Shown here: piece by piece, positions 57,351-64,000 of the stretch
Layout of the letters: the number at the start of each line of letters is the position of its first letter
Position numbering within the stretch: the stretch's first letter is position 1
Assembly (NCBI GenBank): GCA_964019155.1
Contig: OZ025244.1
Coordinates: 45,071,952-45,135,951 of the forward strand
From: Osedax fenrisi
Lineage: Eukaryota > Annelida > Polychaeta > Sabellida > Siboglinidae
Reading direction: 5' to 3'
DNA: 64,000 nucleotides
Translations under genes and position numbers: made by a program
The notes under the pieces: model-generated
Databases searched by the model: none
Told to the model about the DNA's origin: nothing
Seen by the model: the letters and a program-made list of their open reading frames with translations, nothing else

Positions 57351-58352
57351 AAATGAGAACTATTAAACTAAGGATATTTAAACTTTAGAATTTACATAAA
57401 TATATTTTTAAATATATAAAAAAAACCATAAAATAAAATATTTTTTTTAAACCTTTTAACTGTTTTAAAACCTTTAACTTATGTGTATTTTTAGTATTTT
57501 ATTTTTTAATTTAAATTTTCTTGAGGTCTATATAATTATTATGAAATTGTAAGTGATTATTTTTGTGTATTGTATTATTATTGTATATTAGGTGTAGTTG
57601 TAGTTGTATAGCTTTGTATTGTGTTTTTTACGTTTTGTTTAATTACCTAATTATTTTGTTTTAATTTTGATTATATTTTAATTATTTTATTTATTTATCT
57701 AAGCTCAAATATTATTTACATGATGAATGGCATTATGGGGAGTTTTTTAAAAATATTTATATTGTTTAACAATTTAAAAAGTAATCTATATGAATATACA
57801 TTTATAGTAACATTTTAAGTATTTTATATTGTGTTTTTTTGGTGACGGAGTGTCTGATGTTTTTGTAGTTGTGTGGTATGGTACGTGTCGGGGAAAGGGA
57901 TATACTTTTACTGAGAGGAAAGTATTGCCAGTGTTCTTATTATTGGCACAAATAGGATCCCTAAGGCATTGGACCTGACGAACCCATACCCCTGAAGTTG
58001 ATACACCATATATCCTCATTAATTTCAATTACTATTGGCTACTCTGGTTATAATTTTAATGATTAAATATATCGTATTTTTATAAGTGTATTATTCTAAT
58101 AGATTACTAAATAATTAAATTTTATTTATAATTTGTTTTTTAACATATATTTTTGTATATATTTTGTGTATATATTTTATATACATATATATTTCTTTTA
58201 CTAACTTTAACTCTTAATATTTTATTTATTTTTATTTTACTTTTACTATAATTTTCTCCTCATAATTGTCGTATAGGAAAGTGAAATAGGTAAACGACTA
58301 GATAAGCATAGCGCTTCTTCGTTTACCATGGTCATACCTAAATTCTGATTAT

Positions 58353-58407
<55 letters not shown>

Positions 58408-59249
58408 ATATATATATATACATATGTGATTGTAAATTTTCATTTATATAACATATAATTATATATATATAATTATAAATTAATGAAAAAACCGCTTTTT
58501 GTAATATTTTCTTTTTCACCCTCCTAATAGGAAACATTGTACCTTGGCCCTCATTCGACATCTCCGTATTCTTAATCAGAGAATACTTGCTATATATTTA
58601 CGTTATCATGTGTACTAATAATAAGATATATAGACATCGATATGTATGTGTTTATTTATGCTATATACATTGCTAATATTTTGAAACTTCTTTTATTTCT
58701 GTTAATTAAAATAGATTTCGTTTAAATTTAAATTACATAAAGTTACAATTAATATTTTAATATAGTGTTCATTTATATTGTGGATTCTATTACGAATGTA
58801 TATTATTAAGTATTATTAAATAATAATGTTTAATTAACTGCTATTGTCTACCTATTATAGATGAACTATGGTCCACTAACTCTACATTTATTCTGCTGGA
58901 GTTAGCCTGACTTTGTATTGAGTTGTCGTCTGCTGCAATTGGACGTACATATAAGTAGCATTAATTATATATTTTATATTTTAACATTCTATAAAATTTA
59001 TATATATTTATTATCAATTTGTATACTTTTGAGGAATATTCATCATTGTATATTTGATAAAATAAACATTAACACATAAATACATACATGTATACTAACA
59101 TACTACACGTGAACGAATACGTACACTAATACCAATAATATATATATAATATAATTAACTCCTTATAGTGTTCGAATAATGAATTATATTGTAAGGTATT
59201 AATAGTGTTTCTGTACCAACACGTATACCTAGTAAGGTTATATACCTAC
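57351..59249. other. AT-rich stretch, one repeat block and one exon-like patch
   Basis: It contains (TA)n at 58356-58402, the interspersed block at 58285-58360, and an exon-like patch at 58507-58570. On the minus strand the patch reads EMSNEGQGTMFPIRR between ATTAAG and GTGAAA; on plus it reads NIVPWPSFDISVFLIREY after a strong pyrimidine tract. Orientation is undecided. Confidence 0.35.
58285..58360 (-). repeat. Interspersed (TAA)n-linked repeat, inverted copy
   Basis: Complement of CAGAATTTAGGTATGACCAT and GAAGAAGCGCTATGCTTATC, followed by (TAA)n, matching 20388-20460. Confidence 0.65.
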
Positions 59250-59288
59250 GTCTCCTAATGTTTCTTAACTTCGGTGACCTTGAAAGAA
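59250..59288 (-). CDS. Candidate 39-nt exon of the minus-strand gene
   Basis: CATCGCAG|TT to AGAC|GTAGGT on the minus strand, with a pyrimidine-rich tract before it. It reads LSRSPKLRNIRR and leaves one base, which fits exon 51380 (arginine codon). The other strand is also open, so this stays tentative. Confidence 0.35.
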
Positions 59289-59906
59289 CTGCGATGGAGG
59301 ACATCGATATAACATACGTGGAAAACAACTTGAACACGTATAACTGGTGTATTAAACTATCCATATCAATAAGTTTGCATATATACATACTATTATCAAT
59401 TATTTCTAAGTAAAGAATAACACATATCGTGATCAGCTCCACCTACATAGGTTAAAATGTGTGGACAATTGTGTTATTTATAATGTAAATTTGTATCAAA
59501 CTATATATTTTTTAAATGTAAAAATATAGTTTTAAATAACTATTTATATGATGAAAACTAAATGTTAATTATTAATATATAACAAAGCAATACGATATGT
59601 TGGTTTTAAATGATATACATTTCTATGTGGAGAGTAAAATCTAACTTATATTGCACGTTTTAAAATTAGTATTTTTAATAGAAAAATGAAACAGTGTTAT
59701 ACATAAACTGCGGCACACCTACATATATTTCTGTGATTTAGATAGAATTACTAGCAGCGACAAGAGTTAATGTTAATTACGTTTGTAGATATATCCCTAT
59801 AGGGAGTGTTATATCTTTGTCTAGTAACATCTTTTCTATTATGTGTACATATAGATCGCGTATACGCGATATATATAAACTATAGTGTACACTTTATAGT
59901 AACCAC

Positions 59907-60020
59907 TAGGGGCGCTGGAACAATTTTATATATAGGGGGCCAACCAATCAAAATAAATGTGTTTGTAAAAGTGGGGGGGGGTGTACATATCTTCCCGCCG
60001 CCCCTGTTGCAGCGCCCCTA
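59907..60020. mobile_element. 114-bp hAT-like MITE with 8-bp target duplication
   Basis: The terminal inverted repeats are TAGGGGCGCTGGAACAA and the complement of TAGGGGCGCTGCAACAG. Exact 8-bp direct repeats GTAACCAC flank both sides (59899-59906, 60021-60028). An 8-bp duplication is the mark of hAT transposition. No coding. Confidence 0.85.
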
Positions 60021-60028
60021 GTAACCAC

Positions 60029-62258
<2,230 letters not shown>

Positions 62259-62316
62259 CTGTATTCGTTTTCAGTTTCAACCGTTGACTCAGACAATTGG
62301 ATAGAGAAGTGATCTC
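62259..62316 (-). CDS. Candidate 58-nt exon of the minus-strand gene
   Basis: GAGAACAG|GA to AATACAG|GTAAGA on the minus strand, 2 nt plus 18 codons plus 2 nt, reading DHFSIQLSESTVETENEY. Splice sites are good and GC is raised. Its out-phase does not fit exon 59288 directly, so an intermediate exon would be needed. On the plus strand a short terminal frame (STVDSDNWIEK) is the alternative. Confidence 0.4.
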
Positions 62317-62386
62317 CTGTTCTCGGCAGATCAGAGAGATTTCCTATTTATATCATATTTGTATATAAGTTATATATAACTATATA

Positions 62387-62446
<60 letters not shown>

Positions 62447-62680
62447 TATGTATGTATGTATGTATGTATGCGTGTATGCGTGGGTGGTATGTGTATATAG
62501 CTCACTTTCTACATCTTTTTGTATTTGTCTGTACATTTGCAAGTGATTTAGACGTTGAATAATAAATGATCACATGTAAATATTCGTATAAATAGACTTA
62601 TTGATATTTATATGTAGATATATATAGTGATATCAGGCTATATATATATATGTGTGTGTATATATATAGTTATATCAGGC

Positions 62681-62729
<49 letters not shown>

Positions 62730-63082
62730 ACGGTATAGATTCGATAAGTATAAGAGAATACAATGAATATTATACAGATATCGACAAGGTACGAACAATG
62801 TATTATTATGTACATATAACATACACGTTTAGAATAGATAGGAATGAGTTGTTTCACTTAAGCTATTTACACGCGACTAATTCTTAAGTAAGAGGTGACG
62901 ATCTCTCAACGTCGAGTTCATATGTGAACTATGGCTTAGATGTATTAGTATACGAATTGAGGGTTTGATATATAGTTTAGGGGTCAAATAACCGCCTTTT
63001 TTGGATTAATAGTTGTTAAATTTATAGTTAGTGTAAACTTCATAGTAAAATATGATATATAGAGCGATACGCCTAATCAGAC

Positions 63083-63119
<37 letters not shown>

Positions 63120-63743
63120 ATATATATATATATTATATATATAATTACAGGTTAAGTAGTACGAGGTTTAAATTAATACCCACATATTAAGTTAACCCTT
63201 TACTCTAAATCAGTCATATAACAAGTAGGTTAAATGCGAGGACATAATAAGGACATCGGGTAGTCTAGTTGTTGTGATGTGACTCCTATATAGTATTACA
63301 AAGGGTGCTGTCACTATTATAAGAGAGAGAGAGAGATAGAGAGAGAATTAGAGAGAGAGAGTGGAAGATAGAGAGAGAGTGGGAGAGAGTGGGAGAGAGA
63401 TATAGGTTGAGAGATAGATATAGAAAGGTAGTGAGAGAGTTACGCAAGATACCATCAACAATTTACGATGAAGGAGATCACCAGCGAACACTGACTCCTC
63501 AAAAAACCATCAGGACATAATTTTATAAATTTACCTTTACAAAACGTGCATAGAATATCATCATTCGATATAGAACGTATCGTTTGCAAATTGATCATCG
63601 AAAACATGATTTGTTACCGCAACGGATAATGAACTATATAAGACAATACTGTTGCTGTTCCGAGGATGTCAGTGTTCGCCGGACAGCCACGTGTCTATGA
63701 CGTAACGAGCGACCACGTGACAAGTGTTGTTGTTGTTGTTAAC
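62317..63743. other. AT-rich stretch with microsatellites
   Basis: Holds (TA)n at about 62386-62441, 62690-62725 and 63087-63118, (TATG)n at about 62450-62470 and a purine-rich (GA)n block at about 63321-63420. No exon supported. Confidence 0.5.
63321..63420 (+). repeat. Purine-rich (GA)n block
   Basis: GAGAGA runs with interspersed TAGA, TGGGAGA and ATTAGA. A long polypurine strand is capable of triplex-type structure. Confidence 0.85.
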
Positions 63744-63926
63744 TTGTAGAAGGGGTTGCCGCGATCCCAACATCATCTTACGTTTGTTTCCCTCGACTCC
63801 CGCCAGGTCTCCTTTAGCTAGCGATGCTATAGCCATCCGGTTAGGCGTACAGATGCGGTGGTGTCCATCTCGACATATACTGGTGTCCTGGCGAGTGTCA
63901 CGTGTTACTGTTAGTCCTACCACGTG
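63744..63926 (-). CDS. Candidate 183-nt exon on minus strand
   Basis: CTTAAAG|CAC to CTACAA|GTTAAC on the minus strand, 61 codons, phase 0/0, reading HVVGLTVTRDTRQDTSICRD, GHHRICTPNRMAIASLAKGD, then LAGVEGNKRKMMLGSRQPLL. Its composition is protein-like, with a cysteine/histidine-containing first half. The plus strand is open too, with a T-rich tract and TTGTAG before it (CRDPNIILRLFPSTPARS). Minus is preferred because of residue composition and the minus-strand gene downstream. Confidence 0.45.
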
Positions 63927-64000
63927 CTTTAAGGGGATATTGGGGTATACACATAATAATGATTATATAATACATGTATAGAGTTTAAAAAGTAACGGTT

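Noticed and set aside
57786..58028. 80-codon minus-strand frame
   Set aside because: No recognised motif, no clear splice sites and low-complexity ends; not supportable as a gene.

Overview
The window is a stretch of nuclear genome from an invertebrate animal. It is very AT-rich and full of (TA)n runs. Protein-coding sequence occurs as short, GC-richer exons with GT/AG borders, separated by AT-rich introns. The mobile elements are animal-type: non-LTR retrotransposons, a tRNA-headed SINE, and TA-, 8-bp- and other-target inverted-repeat elements. There are no bacterial operons, rRNA genes or CRISPR arrays. I cannot fix the phylum from sequence alone.

Region 1 (1-15047) is a giant inverted duplication. 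Two arms of about 4 kb (1-3934 and 10622-14663) are reverse complements of one another at high identity and flank a 6.7-kb core. The left arm runs off the window. The core holds broken non-LTR retrotransposons, including one at 7190-10620 that is nearly complete, and a second, nested inverted repeat. Each arm carries a GC-richer block with CRE, E-box and ACGT-core sites.

Region 2 (about 17000-38135) holds a plus-strand gene of about 19 exons. Splice phases agree at nearly every junction and predict a protein of roughly 850 residues with about 8-10 membrane segments and a long, polar, acidic/Arg-Ser-rich C-terminal tail. I do not recognise a named family. Its introns contain several inverted-repeat transposons, a SINE, a remarkably regular 12-bp minisatellite (68 units), and a cluster of GTACCCTAA motifs. 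One exon lies in a tandem array in which its 3' part is present three times.

Region 3 (38136-48260) is dominated by decayed retrotransposons, one of them split by an 848-bp inverted-repeat transposon, plus a second SINE copy. Region 4 (45065-63926) contains the last exons of a minus-strand gene that converges on the plus-strand gene. Four small exons (51323-51380, 49373-49412, 46427-46576, 45065-45178) join in phase and end in a stop codon; further candidates lie at 59250-59288, 62259-62316 and 63744-63926. The product is not recognised. The rest is AT-rich spacer with microsatellites, hairpins and small DNA transposons.

All exon and family calls come from reading the sequence only; no database search or RNA evidence was available.
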